From Halorubrum sp. SD626R (GTDB lineage: Archaea; Halobacteriota; Halobacteria; Halobacteriales; Haloferacaceae), in assembly GCF_001261915.1 (NCBI RefSeq), contig NZ_CVRT01000047.1, positions 37,340 through 101,339 of the forward strand: a stretch of DNA of 64,000 nt, written 5' to 3'. Below are positions 43,243-51,211 of the stretch, piece by piece; within the stretch, counting starts at the first letter, position 1; every line of letters begins with the position of its first letter. Both the position numbers and the translations under genes were made by a program. Below the pieces are notes generated by a model. The model worked only from the letters and a program-made list of their open reading frames with translations. It was not told the origin of the DNA and made no database searches.

Positions 43243-45569
43243 GGTCGCCTCCGGTCGTCGCGCCCGTCGCTCTCGTCACGCTCGCCGGTCCGTCCGTCCT
43301 CGCGCTCCATCGTCCGCGCCGCGCGCTCGACGGTCGCGGCCTCGTCGGTCCGGAGGTCGGCGAGGAACTCGAACAGCGCGTCGGCGTCGTCGACCCCCTC
43401 GCGGACGAGGTACTCGACGTACCGGCGCTTGGCGGCGAACTCCGACCGCACGGCGTCGACGTCGCGGTCCGTGTGGTCGGCGATCCGGCCGAACACGCGG
43501 AGGCGCGGCCCCTCGTCGGGGGCGGCCGCCGCGTCGCTCTCGGGGGCGCCCGGGAACCGGAACTCGCCGTCGGCGTCGCGCCACGCGACGGTGTTGTGGT
43601 ACACCGCCTCGCCGCCCTTGTCGACGACGCCGGCGCCGCCGCGCTCGGAGTTCCCGGCGGGGCTCCGCTTCGCCTCCGGGTCGAGGGCATCGTACTCCTC
43701 GGCGGAGAGCGGCTCGACCGCCCGCGAGACGTACCGCTCCCCGTCGACCTGCCGCGGGAAGACGACGAGGTCGATCTCGCGGAGGAGGTACGGCGGGAGC
43801 CCGCGCTCGACCACGCGGTTGGCGAGCGCCTCGACGTCCTCGGCGTGCGTCGACCCGATCACACCGTGGCCCGTGTTCAGGGTCTCCGCGAACGTCTCGA
43901 AGCTCGCCGGCGTGTTGATCTCGGCGATCACCTCGACGTCGGGGTTCAGGTAGTTCGCCTCCGTCATCAGCTCCGACATGCTCACGGCCTTGTACGCCTC
44001 CTCGTGCTCGCGGGTCGTGAGCGACACCCCGGTCTCGTGCGGGAGCCGCACCTCTCGGGAGCCCTCGTCGATCGACACCGGCCGGTCGTCGAACGGGATG
44101 AAGGGGGTGTGAGCGTTCAATAGGGTCGTCTTCCCCACGCCGGTCGGCCCCGCGAAGAGGACGACCCCGCGGTGCTCGTACAGCAGCCACAGCAGCGTGA
44201 CGAGGTCGGCCGAGAGCGTCCCGCGCTCGATCAGGTCGACCGGCGTCATCGCGTCCGCGCTCTGCTTCCGGATCGAGACGTGGGGCCCGTCGGCGGAGAT
44301 GACGGGTAACGCCACCGCACAGCGCACCGTCTCGTCGACGCCGTCGACGTCGAGGTTCACCTTCGCCGACGGCGTGGCGGCGTTGAGCTCGGTGCCGTCG
44401 CGGGCCGCGAGCCCCGTGACGACGTTGACGAACGTCGTCTCGTCCTCGAACGCGAGGTTGGTGGGCACGCGAGCGCCGGTCCCTTCGGTCCCCCGCAGGA
44501 CCGACGCCCGCGGGACGACCTTCACGCGCTCGCCGACGCGGTTGGCCTCCACGTCCTCTAAGTTCGGGTCCCGGATCGGCACCGTCAAGATCCCCTCGCC
44601 GACGAAGTCGCGGAGCACGTAGTACGCCAAGTCGTCGAGCCGGTCGCGGGCGTACCGGGAGTCCACCGGCGGCACGGCGAGCCCGCGCTCGGCCAGCGCG
44701 GACCGGGCGCGGTGGGCGGCCGCGTCGAGCCACGCCCGGGTGTTGCGCGCGGTGAGCCGCCGCGAGAGGAACCGCCGGGCGTGCTCGGCGACGAACGCCT
44801 CTCGGTCGTCGACGGCGCCGTTGACGGTCGTCTCCCAGATCCGCTCTTTGCACTCCTCGATCAGCGCCGCGTCGCCCGGGAGGAGGTCCGGCTCCAACGC
44901 CGCGTACTTCGTCTCGAACGCGTCCGACCCGAGCAGGCGCTCGCGGTAGACGACCACGTCCACCGAGAGCCCCGCGAAGCCGACCGCGTACCGCGCGAGC
45001 CGCTCGGCGGCGACCCGCTCGACGTAGTCGGCGTCGGCGTCGATCCCCGTCTCCAGGGGCGCGAACGTCTCCGTGTGGACGACCAGCTCGCGCTCGTCGC
45101 CGACGTCGGCCACCTCGATCCGGTCGTCCAGCGCGAGCGGCGTCACGTCGCCGAGGAGCCGGAGGTCCCGCAGCGCGTGGTAGCCGATCCGGCGGCGCGC
45201 GGCGGCGCTCGCGTCGAGCAGCCGGTCGAGCGCGCGGTCGTACTTCGGCTCGAACCCCGCCTCGGCCCGCTCGACGACCCCGACGCGGGTGAGCGGGCGG
45301 CGGTGCCGGACCGCGGAGAAGTGGTCGCGGACGCGCTCTAAGGCCGCCTCGTCGCCGGGCGACAGCGGCGGCTCCCGCACGTCGTAGCCGAACCGGCCGC
45401 CGTCGCGCTCGCGGACCGTGGCGACCACGCCCGGCGCGGCCTCGTACTGCGCCCGCACGTCGGGGGCGTACCACGCCTCGGGGTCGTCCGGCGGGACCGG
45501 CGCGGGCACCGCGCCGTCCCGGTCCTCGTCCGTCTCGTCGACGATTCGGAGCGTCGGGCCGTCGCTCAC
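43239..45569 (-). CDS. pilB: type IV pilus assembly ATPase PilB
   Basis: A 776-residue secretion ATPase of the PilB/FlaI/TadA family that drives pilus assembly. The P-loop GPTGVGKTT is at about 472-480; the acidic box is in the segment PFIPFDDRPVSIDEGSREVR; and VNVVTGLAARDGTE and HAEDVEALANRVVERGLPP are family features. It has a long N-terminal domain of about 350 residues typical of haloarchaeal members. The start GTG at 45569 overlaps a 20-codon leader ORF's TGA by 4 bp. It overlaps pilC by 4 bp. The neighbouring minus-strand operon has only these two structural genes. Confidence 0.93.
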   Translation of the reverse strand: MSDGPTLRIVDETDEDRDGAVPAPVPPDDPEAWYAPDVRAQYEAAPGVVATVRERDGGRFGYDVREPPLSPGDEAALERVRDHFSAVRHRRPLTRVGVVERAEAGFEPKYDRALDRLLDASAAARRRIGYHALRDLRLLGDVTPLALDDRIEVADVGDERELVVHTETFAPLETGIDADADYVERVAAERLARYAVGFAGLSVDVVVYRERLLGSDAFETKYAALEPDLLPGDAALIEECKERIWETTVNGAVDDREAFVAEHARRFLSRRLTARNTRAWLDAAAHRARSALAERGLAVPPVDSRYARDRLDDLAYYVLRDFVGEGILTVPIRDPNLEDVEANRVGERVKVVPRASVLRGTEGTGARVPTNLAFEDETTFVNVVTGLAARDGTELNAATPSAKVNLDVDGVDETVRCAVALPVISADGPHVSIRKQSADAMTPVDLIERGTLSADLVTLLWLLYEHRGVVLFAGPTGVGKTTLLNAHTPFIPFDDRPVSIDEGSREVRLPHETGVSLTTREHEEAYKAVSMSELMTEANYLNPDVEVIAEINTPASFETFAETLNTGHGVIGSTHAEDVEALANRVVERGLPPYLLREIDLVVFPRQVDGERYVSRAVEPLSAEEYDALDPEAKRSPAGNSERGGAGVVDKGGEAVYHNTVAWRDADGEFRFPGAPESDAAAAPDEGPRLRVFGRIADHTDRDVDAVRSEFAAKRRYVEYLVREGVDDADALFEFLADLRTDEAATVERAARTMEREDGRTGERDESDGRDDRRRP

Positions 45570-45625
45570 GGGCGGGCCTCCCGCCCGCGCAGTCGAGGGA
45601 TCAGCGGGTCGCTGGGCCGCGTCAT
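45566..45625 (-). CDS. possible leader ORF coupled to pilB
   Basis: An ATG at 45625 opens a 19-residue ORF, MTRPSDPLIPRLRGREARP, whose TGA shares 4 bp with the pilB GTG. The overlap is the kind seen in translational coupling and would help translate a gene that starts with GTG. It may equally be chance in GC-rich DNA. No other evidence supports a functional peptide. Confidence 0.3.
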   Translation of the reverse strand: MTRPSDPLIPRLRGREARP

Positions 45626-45808
45626 CGTTCGATCGGCGGGTGGCCGCCTGACCGTGTTAAGGGTTCTTTTCTGTCACTGTCTCTATGTTTAATCCCGGCG
45701 AAACGACGCGGGGCCGCCGCCGTCACCGATCGACCGCCTCGTCGGCGACGACCGACCACATCGCCGCCGCCGTCAGGCTCTTTCCTCTCTCCGCCGGACG
45801 GTTACTCG

Positions 45809-46825
45809 ATGACTGACACCATGCGAGCCGCGGTCGTCCCGGAGCCCGGCGCCGAGTTCGAACTCGTGGAACGCGAGGTCCCCGAGCCCGACCCCGGCGA
45901 GGTCCGGGTCGCCGTCGAGGCGTGCGGGATCTGCCGCAGCGACGAGTTCGTCGTGGAGGGGACGTTCCCCGGCGTGAGCTACCCGCGCGTCCCCGGCCAC
46001 GAGATCGCTGGAATGGTCGACGCGGTGGGCGACGACGTGGACGCGTGGGAGCCCGGCGAGCGCGTCGGCGCGGGCTGGCACGGGGGGCACTGCTTCACCT
46101 GTGAACCCTGTCGCCGCGGGCAGTTCCTCCAGTGCGAGAACGCCGAGATCACCGGGCTGAGCTTCGACGGCGGCTACGCCGAGTACGCGACGGTCCCGGC
46201 CGAGGCGCTGGCGGCGATCCCCGACGACCTCGACGCGGTCGACGCTGCACCGCTGCTGTGCGCCGGGATCACGACCTACAACGCCCTGCGCAACTCGGAC
46301 GCCCGCGCCGGCGACCTCGTCGCCGTCGTCGGCGTCGGCGGCCTCGGCCACCTCGCGGTCCAGTACGCCCACGCGGCCGGCTACGAGACGGTCGCGATCT
46401 CGCGCAGCCCCGACAAGGAGCCGCTCGCGAGGGAGCTCGGCGCCGATCACTTCGTGAACGCCGCCGAGGCGGACCCGGCCGCCCGGCTCTCCGAACTGGG
46501 CGGCGCGAGCGTCGTCCTCACGACCGCGCCCGCGAGCGACGCCATCGAGTCCGTCGTGGGCGGCCTCGGCGTCGACGGCTCCGTGATCATCGCCGGGATC
46601 CCGGGCGAGCCGGTGTCGGTCGACGCCCAGCAGCTCGTCGGGACGCGCGGCGCCGTCGAGGGGTGGGGGTCGGGCCACGCCCGCGACTCGCAGGACACCC
46701 TGGAGTTCAGCGCCCTCCGCGACATCACGCCGGCGGTCGAGACGTACGCGCTCGACGACGTCGCCGACGCGTACGACCGCATGGCCGACAACGAGGCGCG
46801 GTTCCGGGTCGTCTTGGAGCCGTAG
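45809..46825 (+). CDS. zinc-dependent alcohol dehydrogenase
   Basis: A 338-residue medium-chain dehydrogenase/reductase that oxidises or reduces alcohols with NAD(P). Catalytic zinc ligands are in EACGICRSDEF (Cys38 region) and PGHEIAGMV. The structural zinc Cys cluster is HCFTCEPCRRGQFLQC. The nucleotide loop is VVGVGGLGHLAVQYA. The best matches by motif are AdhP-type enzymes. Two Met codons four residues apart could start it; I use 45809, with 45821 (MRAAVVPEPG) as the alternative. Another zinc alcohol dehydrogenase follows 131 bp downstream but is not closely related in its motif details, so the two probably differ in substrate. Confidence 0.9.
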   Translation: MTDTMRAAVVPEPGAEFELVEREVPEPDPGEVRVAVEACGICRSDEFVVEGTFPGVSYPRVPGHEIAGMVDAVGDDVDAWEPGERVGAGWHGGHCFTCEPCRRGQFLQCENAEITGLSFDGGYAEYATVPAEALAAIPDDLDAVDAAPLLCAGITTYNALRNSDARAGDLVAVVGVGGLGHLAVQYAHAAGYETVAISRSPDKEPLARELGADHFVNAAEADPAARLSELGGASVVLTTAPASDAIESVVGGLGVDGSVIIAGIPGEPVSVDAQQLVGTRGAVEGWGSGHARDSQDTLEFSALRDITPAVETYALDDVADAYDRMADNEARFRVVLEP

Positions 46826-46956
46826 GCGGCGCGCCGGCGCTGGCCGACCGAGCCACCCCCAGGGCTCCGGCCGTCGGCCGATCGATCGTCCGATTTCCGG
46901 CCCGACCGGGTTCCGCCACCCTCTCACTTTTCCCCCGCCCGCCGGAAGCCGACTCC

Positions 46957-47997
46957 ATGCGCGCTGCCGTGTTCAACGGTCCCGGCGAGATCGACGTCGA
47001 AGAGCGACCGCGGCCCGAGATCGAGGCCCCGACGGACGCGATCGTCCGCGTGACCCACACCGCGGTCTGCGGCTCGGACCTCTGGTTCTACCGCGGCGAC
47101 AGCGACCGCGACGCGGGCTCGGCGGTCGGCCACGAGCCGATGGGGATCGTCGAGGAAGTGGGCGACGACGTGACCTCCGTCGCCCCCGGCGACCGCGTGC
47201 TCGCCCCGTTCTCCGTCTCCTGCGGCGAGTGCGAGTTCTGCCGGAAGGGGCTCCACACCTCCTGTACGAACGGCGACTCGTGGGGCGGCGACAACGGCGG
47301 CGGACAGGGCGAGTACGTCCGGTCGACCCACGCGGACGGGACCCTCGTCCGGGTGCCCGACCGCCACGCCGACGACGAGGACACCCTCCGATCGCTCTTA
47401 CCACTGACCGACGTGATGGGCACCGGTCACCACGCGGCCGTGAGCGCCGGCGTCGAGGCGGGATCGACCGTGGTCGTCATCGGCGACGGCGCGGTCGGGC
47501 TCTGCGGCGTCCTCGCGGCCCGCCGGCTCGGCGCCGAGCGAATTATCGCGGTCGGCCACCACGAGGACAGGCTGGAGCTCGCCGAGGAGTTCGGCGCCAC
47601 GGAGACCGTCTCCGAGCGCGGCGAGGCCGCGGTCGAGCGAATTCGGGAACTCACCTACGGCGGCCCGAACCACGTGATGGAGTGCGTCGGCGCCGCGAGC
47701 GCGATGAACACCGCCATCGACGCCGTCCGCCCCGGCGGCCGGATCGGGTACGTCGGCGTCCCCTACGGCGTCGAGGAGGAGGGCCTCGACGTGTTCGGGA
47801 TGTTCGGCGACAACGTCACGCTCGCGGGCGGCGTCGCTCCCGTCCGCGCGTACGCCGAGGAGTTGATGGCCGACGTGCTGCAGGGGACGCTCGACCCCGC
47901 GCCGGTCTTCACCGAGACGGTCGGGCTCGACGAGGTCGCGGAGGGGTACCGGATGATGGACGAGCGCGAGGCGATCAAGGTGCTGGTGAAACCGTAG
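46957..47997 (+). CDS. zinc-binding alcohol/threonine dehydrogenase-type enzyme
   Basis: A 346-residue medium-chain dehydrogenase. Starting MRAAVFNGPGEIDVEERPRP, it has VCGSDLWFY (catalytic Cys), VGHEPMGIVEE, and the structural zinc site CGECEFCRKGLHTSC. The nucleotide loop is VIGDGAVGLCGVLAARRLGA. The pattern resembles formaldehyde or threonine dehydrogenase-like archaeal proteins more than classic ethanol dehydrogenases. The ATG at 46957 marks the clear beginning of the domain; the larger reading frame that reaches back into the preceding gene is a shadow. Substrate unknown. Confidence 0.9.
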   Translation: MRAAVFNGPGEIDVEERPRPEIEAPTDAIVRVTHTAVCGSDLWFYRGDSDRDAGSAVGHEPMGIVEEVGDDVTSVAPGDRVLAPFSVSCGECEFCRKGLHTSCTNGDSWGGDNGGGQGEYVRSTHADGTLVRVPDRHADDEDTLRSLLPLTDVMGTGHHAAVSAGVEAGSTVVVIGDGAVGLCGVLAARRLGAERIIAVGHHEDRLELAEEFGATETVSERGEAAVERIRELTYGGPNHVMECVGAASAMNTAIDAVRPGGRIGYVGVPYGVEEEGLDVFGMFGDNVTLAGGVAPVRAYAEELMADVLQGTLDPAPVFTETVGLDEVAEGYRMMDEREAIKVLVKP

Positions 47998-48073
47998 CAC
48001 CGCGGTCTCGGTCGCTCTCGACGTCGTTTTCGGCACAATACTTATCAGCGACCGACCCTTGCGAACAGTTGTC

Positions 48074-48241
48074 ATGTGCCATCACCACATCGAGGCGCGC
48101 TCGATCGAGGAGATCCGAGAGCGTCACCGGCCCGAGGAGGCGGACGAACGGCTCGACGAGACCCCCGACGTCGAGGCCGTCGACGATTCGGCCGACGACG
48201 CGGAACCGCCGGCCGAGCCGCGCGCCCCGGCCGACGACTGA
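48074..48241 (+). CDS. small acidic MCHHH protein
   Basis: A 55-residue protein starting MCHHHIEARSIEEIRERH, with a Cys-His-His-His cluster that could bind metal, then a helical stretch and an acidic, Pro-rich end. A TATA-like ACTTATC about 30 bp before the ATG and a T-run after the stop make a compact transcription unit. A frame start 5 codons earlier at 48059 (TTG) is less likely. Small proteins of this type occur in haloarchaea and their function is unknown. Confidence 0.6.
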   Translation: MCHHHIEARSIEEIRERHRPEEADERLDETPDVEAVDDSADDAEPPAEPRAPADD

Positions 48242-48277
48242 CGCGGCCGGAGACGACTCCGCCTCGAACCCCGACGA

Positions 48278-48282
48278 TTTTT
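48278..48282 (+). terminator. T-run terminator-like site
   Basis: A run of five Ts, in ACGATTTTTCGC, 37 bp after the stop of the MCHHH gene. Archaeal termination needs only a T-rich tract, so this is plausible but weak. Confidence 0.3.
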
Positions 48283-48367
48283 CGCGCGTCGCTCGCGGAG
48301 CCGCGGGCAGCCCGCGGTGCCGGATCCGTGACAGATCGCGGCGGTGAGCCATCGATCGCGACTCGAC

Positions 48368-49126
48368 TCAGTCACCGAGCAGGTAGCGGAACGCGCGCAG
48401 GTGGTTCGACCCGCTCTCGGTGACGGAAAGGTACTGATATTTGGAGTGTTCCTCGAGCTCGACGAACCCGCGGCTCTCAAGCGGCTCGACGACGTGCGTG
48501 TTGAGCCGCCGGTAGTACCCGCGTTTCGGGTTCTGAACTCCCTCGGTGTCGTACCGCTCGACGAAGGGGAGGCCTTCCCGACGGCCGTAGTCGATGAGGT
48601 CTCTCTTGGTGACGGGCTGGTTCCGCTCGACGTACGCGAGGACGGCGACGCGTTCGGCATTCGGCTCCTCGATCGGGTACTTCGGGAGCGTCTCCGGTGG
48701 CTTCGCGCCCGAGGCCACCGGTCGTTCCTCGCCGCCCGCGTACTCCTCCGCGCGGACGTAGTACGGGATCGCGCCGGTGACCATGCAGGCGATCATCCCG
48801 CCGATCGCGGTCACCTTCGACCCCGACGCGAGGTTCACGTAGACGTTGTGGTCGCTGAGGCGGTTCGAGATCTCGGCGATCGTCCCGAGCGAACTGAAGA
48901 GGTTGAAGATGTCGCACTCGATGGTCTCGGTCCGGATCCCCTCGTCTCGGACGCGCTGACGGGCCGTCTCGTGGTACGACGGTCGGTCGACGTCCTCTCG
49001 ATCGGCGTCGGGTTCGAGGAGGATCACCTCGTCGGCGTTCCCGTCGACGACCGGACGGACGATCCGGTCCAACTCGTATCCCAGCGGAACGATATGAACA
49101 CGTTTGGGGACGTCGAGATCGCTCAT
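48368..49126 (-). CDS. HFX_2341-type transcriptional regulator (CARF-like plus wHTH)
   Basis: A 252-residue regulator. The N-terminal 165 residues form a Rossmann-like domain with VHIVPLGYELDRIVRPVV and, at about 95-115, NVYVNLASGSKVTAIGGMIA, which resembles the ligand-binding loop of CARF domains that sense cyclic oligonucleotides or NAD-like ligands. The C-terminal 85 residues carry a winged helix: NQPVTKRDLIDYGRREGLP and YRRLNTHVVEPLESRGFVELEE. This two-part plan is like Csa3-type regulators, but no cas gene or CRISPR is visible. The CARF relation is my inference from shape; the HFX_2341 family link is from recognisable sequence. The ATG at 49126 lies near a TATA-like box and a perfect palindrome. 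Confidence 0.82.
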   Translation of the reverse strand: MSDLDVPKRVHIVPLGYELDRIVRPVVDGNADEVILLEPDADREDVDRPSYHETARQRVRDEGIRTETIECDIFNLFSSLGTIAEISNRLSDHNVYVNLASGSKVTAIGGMIACMVTGAIPYYVRAEEYAGGEERPVASGAKPPETLPKYPIEEPNAERVAVLAYVERNQPVTKRDLIDYGRREGLPFVERYDTEGVQNPKRGYYRRLNTHVVEPLESRGFVELEEHSKYQYLSVTESGSNHLRAFRYLLGD

Positions 49127-49148
49127 GTATCAGCTGGTTACCGGGACC

Positions 49149-49169
49149 ATATTGACGATTGTGATCACA
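49149..49169 (-). promoter_or_regulatory. promoter and palindrome upstream of the HFX_2341-type regulator
   Basis: The minus strand has a TCAATATGG element (rough TATA) at 49149-49156, about 25-30 bp before the ATG at 49126. Immediately upstream is TGTGATCACA (49160-49169), a perfect 10-bp palindrome. It lies in the right place to be an operator, possibly for self-regulation. This is an inference from position and symmetry. Confidence 0.4.
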
Positions 49170-49549
49170 CTGTCGTTTGTTTTGTTCGTGTCAGCGTAAT
49201 ACCTATCCGACCGGGGGCGTTGTTTCTGGTCGCCGGCAAGGGTTCCCGCAGACGCGTGTTTTCCCCTCTACCCGAATGACACGGGTCACCGTCCCGTCGG
49301 TGGTCCCGTTCGGCCCTCCCCCCGTCTCGGTGACTGCCGGTTTCGTCGCCCGAGACCTCGTCGGCGAACGCAGTCCTCTTTTTGCGGTCACTCGACCCAC
49401 ATCCGACCTCAGCGACCCGTATCCGATCTCCGGTTACAACCGCGCGGAGTCCACCAGACCGCACCGATATTCACTCGCGTCCGACTCAGAGAAAATACCC
49501 CCGCGTGAGGTAGCTTTATTTTCATGGACAAGCGTGATAGAGCCGCTAT
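49170..49549. other. gene-free stretch before citE
   Basis: Nearly 400 bp with no convincing gene. Candidate frames here are short and of unnatural composition. A CTTTATTTT element at about 49511-49519, roughly 30-35 bp before the ATG at 49550, could be the TATA box of the CitE-family gene. No tRNA-like cloverleaf or repeat family is evident. I see nothing else that I can support. Confidence 0.4.
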
Positions 49550-50461
49550 ATGACGGACGTCACTCTTCGCCGGACGCAGCTTGCAACGCCCGCGAGCGAC
49601 GAGAAAATGATGCACTCGGCGGCCGACAGCGACGCCGACGAGGTGTTCCTCGACTTAGAGGACTCCGTGGCGCCGAACGCCAAGCCGGACGCGCGCGAGC
49701 CGCTTATCAAGGCCGCCCGCGAGGAGGACTGGAGCGACAAGGTCCTCAGCTTCCGGATGAACGGGATCGACACCAAGTGGTGGTACGACGACCTGATCAC
49801 GGTCGTCGGCGAGGCGGGCGAGTTCATCGACGACATCATCGTCCCGAAGGTCAAATCCGCCAGCGACGTCCACACCGTCGAGAACCTCCTCGCACAGGTC
49901 GAGGAGAACAACGACCTGGAGGTCGGCGGCATCGGCCTCGAACCCCAGATCGAGGACGGCGAGGGTATCCACAACGTCCACGAGATCGCGCACGCCTCCG
50001 ACCGGCTCTCCTCCATCATCTTCGGCCCCGGCGACTACTCCGCCGCGATGGGAACGCCCGGACTCGACATCGGTCAGTTCCCGGAGTACCCGGGCCACTA
50101 CTGGCACCACGCCCTCTCCGAGTGTAACTCCGCGGCGAAGTCCGCCGGCCTGCCGTGTCTCGACGGCCCGTACGCTGACATCGAGGACGCCGACGGATTC
50201 CGCGAGTCCGCCGAGAACGCCAACATGATCGGCTGCGACGGCAAGTGGGCGATCCACCCGTCGCAGATCGAGATCGGCAACGAAGTGTTCGCGCCGGACC
50301 CGGAGACCGCCGAGCGGGCCAAGCGCATCGTCGACGCCTACGCCGAGGCGATGGAGGAAGGCAAGGGCGCCGTGAGCGTCGACGGGCAGATGGTCGACGA
50401 GGCGACCAACAAGATGGCCCAGGACATCGTCGAGACCGCCGAGGCCGCCGGCATCCTGTAA
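49550..50461 (+). CDS. CitE/HpcH-family lyase (malyl-CoA or citramalyl-CoA lyase type)
   Basis: A 303-residue aldolase-like enzyme of the HpcH/HpaI-CitE superfamily. EVFLDLEDSVAPNAKPDARE carries the metal-binding acidic residues and the substrate Arg-binding region; GGIGLEPQIEDGEGIHNV and SSIIFGPGDYSAAMG are the family's loops; GKWAIHPSQIEIGNEVF closes the site. Haloarchaea use such enzymes for L-malyl-CoA or beta-methylmalyl-CoA cleavage in the methylaspartate cycle and related routes, so that substrate is likely. Citrate lyase beta subunit is an alternative. It stands alone with a short T-run after the stop. Confidence 0.85.
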   Translation: MTDVTLRRTQLATPASDEKMMHSAADSDADEVFLDLEDSVAPNAKPDAREPLIKAAREEDWSDKVLSFRMNGIDTKWWYDDLITVVGEAGEFIDDIIVPKVKSASDVHTVENLLAQVEENNDLEVGGIGLEPQIEDGEGIHNVHEIAHASDRLSSIIFGPGDYSAAMGTPGLDIGQFPEYPGHYWHHALSECNSAAKSAGLPCLDGPYADIEDADGFRESAENANMIGCDGKWAIHPSQIEIGNEVFAPDPETAERAKRIVDAYAEAMEEGKGAVSVDGQMVDEATNKMAQDIVETAEAAGIL

Positions 50462-50488
50462 CGGCCGCGTCAGACGCCGAGCGCTCTC

Positions 50489-50493
50489 TTTTT
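50489..50493 (+). terminator. T-run terminator-like site after the CitE-type gene
   Basis: CTCTTTTTATC, with five Ts, 28 bp after the stop. Weak but in the right place for an archaeal U-tract terminator. Confidence 0.3.
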
Positions 50494-50584
50494 ATCGCTT
50501 CTATCGATCCCGGAACGCGTCGTTTCGCCGCGCGATCGCTCCGAAACGCGTCCTTCCCCGTCCCCCGCGCTCACCGAACCGCGT

Positions 50585-51070
50585 TCACTCGACGGGCTCC
50601 GGGAGGAACGGCGTCGGGTCGTCGTGGACGAACCGAACGGTGTCGTCGTTCAGTCGGCGACAGAAGAGGCGCACGGTCCCCGACTCCCTGATCGACTCGA
50701 TCGCCTCCGCCGCCTGGCTCGGGTCGTAGTACGCGGGGACGAACGCGGCCGTCTCGCTCTCGGGGTCGGTCTCGACGACGAGCAGGTAGACCAGCCCGTC
50801 GCCCTCCGCCCGGAACACCTCGACTTCCCGGAACTCCCGGTCGTCGACCGCCGATTCGAGGTCCTCGAACTCCGGACCGGGGAGGACGACGTCGAGGCCG
50901 GTCCGACGGTCCGAGTCGACGAGGACCGAGTCGCCGGGGTGCAGTTCGAGCGTCGTCCACCCGCGCTCCCGGTACTCCGCCGCGGTCGCCTCCATGTCCT
51001 CGATGACCGCGGTCCACCCGTCGCCGACCTGTGCGCTCGCGGGTGCGTCGCCGCCTGCTGGTTCGTCCAT
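50585..51070 (-). CDS. uncharacterised haloarchaeal protein
   Basis: A 161-residue protein starting MDEPAGGDAPASAQVGDGW at the ATG at 51070. The body reads as a mixed alpha/beta domain with IEDMEATAAEYRERGWTTLEL, DSDRRTGLDVVLPGPEF, and LVYLLVVETDPESETAAFVPAYY, without known catalytic motifs, membrane segment or signal. This looks like one of the conserved haloarchaeal domain-of-unknown-function families. It is convergent with the CitE-type gene and divergent from the amidase; no promoter is obvious. Function unknown. Confidence 0.75.
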   Translation of the reverse strand: MDEPAGGDAPASAQVGDGWTAVIEDMEATAAEYRERGWTTLELHPGDSVLVDSDRRTGLDVVLPGPEFEDLESAVDDREFREVEVFRAEGDGLVYLLVVETDPESETAAFVPAYYDPSQAAEAIESIRESGTVRLFCRRLNDDTVRFVHDDPTPFLPEPVE

Positions 51071-51211
51071 ACCGGGAGACGCGCCGGTAGTCGGTTGAAT
51101 GTTTCCACTGGAGCGCGGCTCGCGTCCGCGCCTCGAATTCCCTCCCATCCGATAGCTCCCGGTCGAGCGACAGATTGAGTACCCTCGTGCGAATTGTCCG
51201 CACACGTTCGC

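Noticed and set aside
49170..49549. tRNA or small RNA gene in the longest gap
   Set aside because: No cloverleaf, T-loop (GGTTCRANYCC) or conserved RNA motif is visible; only a promoter-like element is supported.
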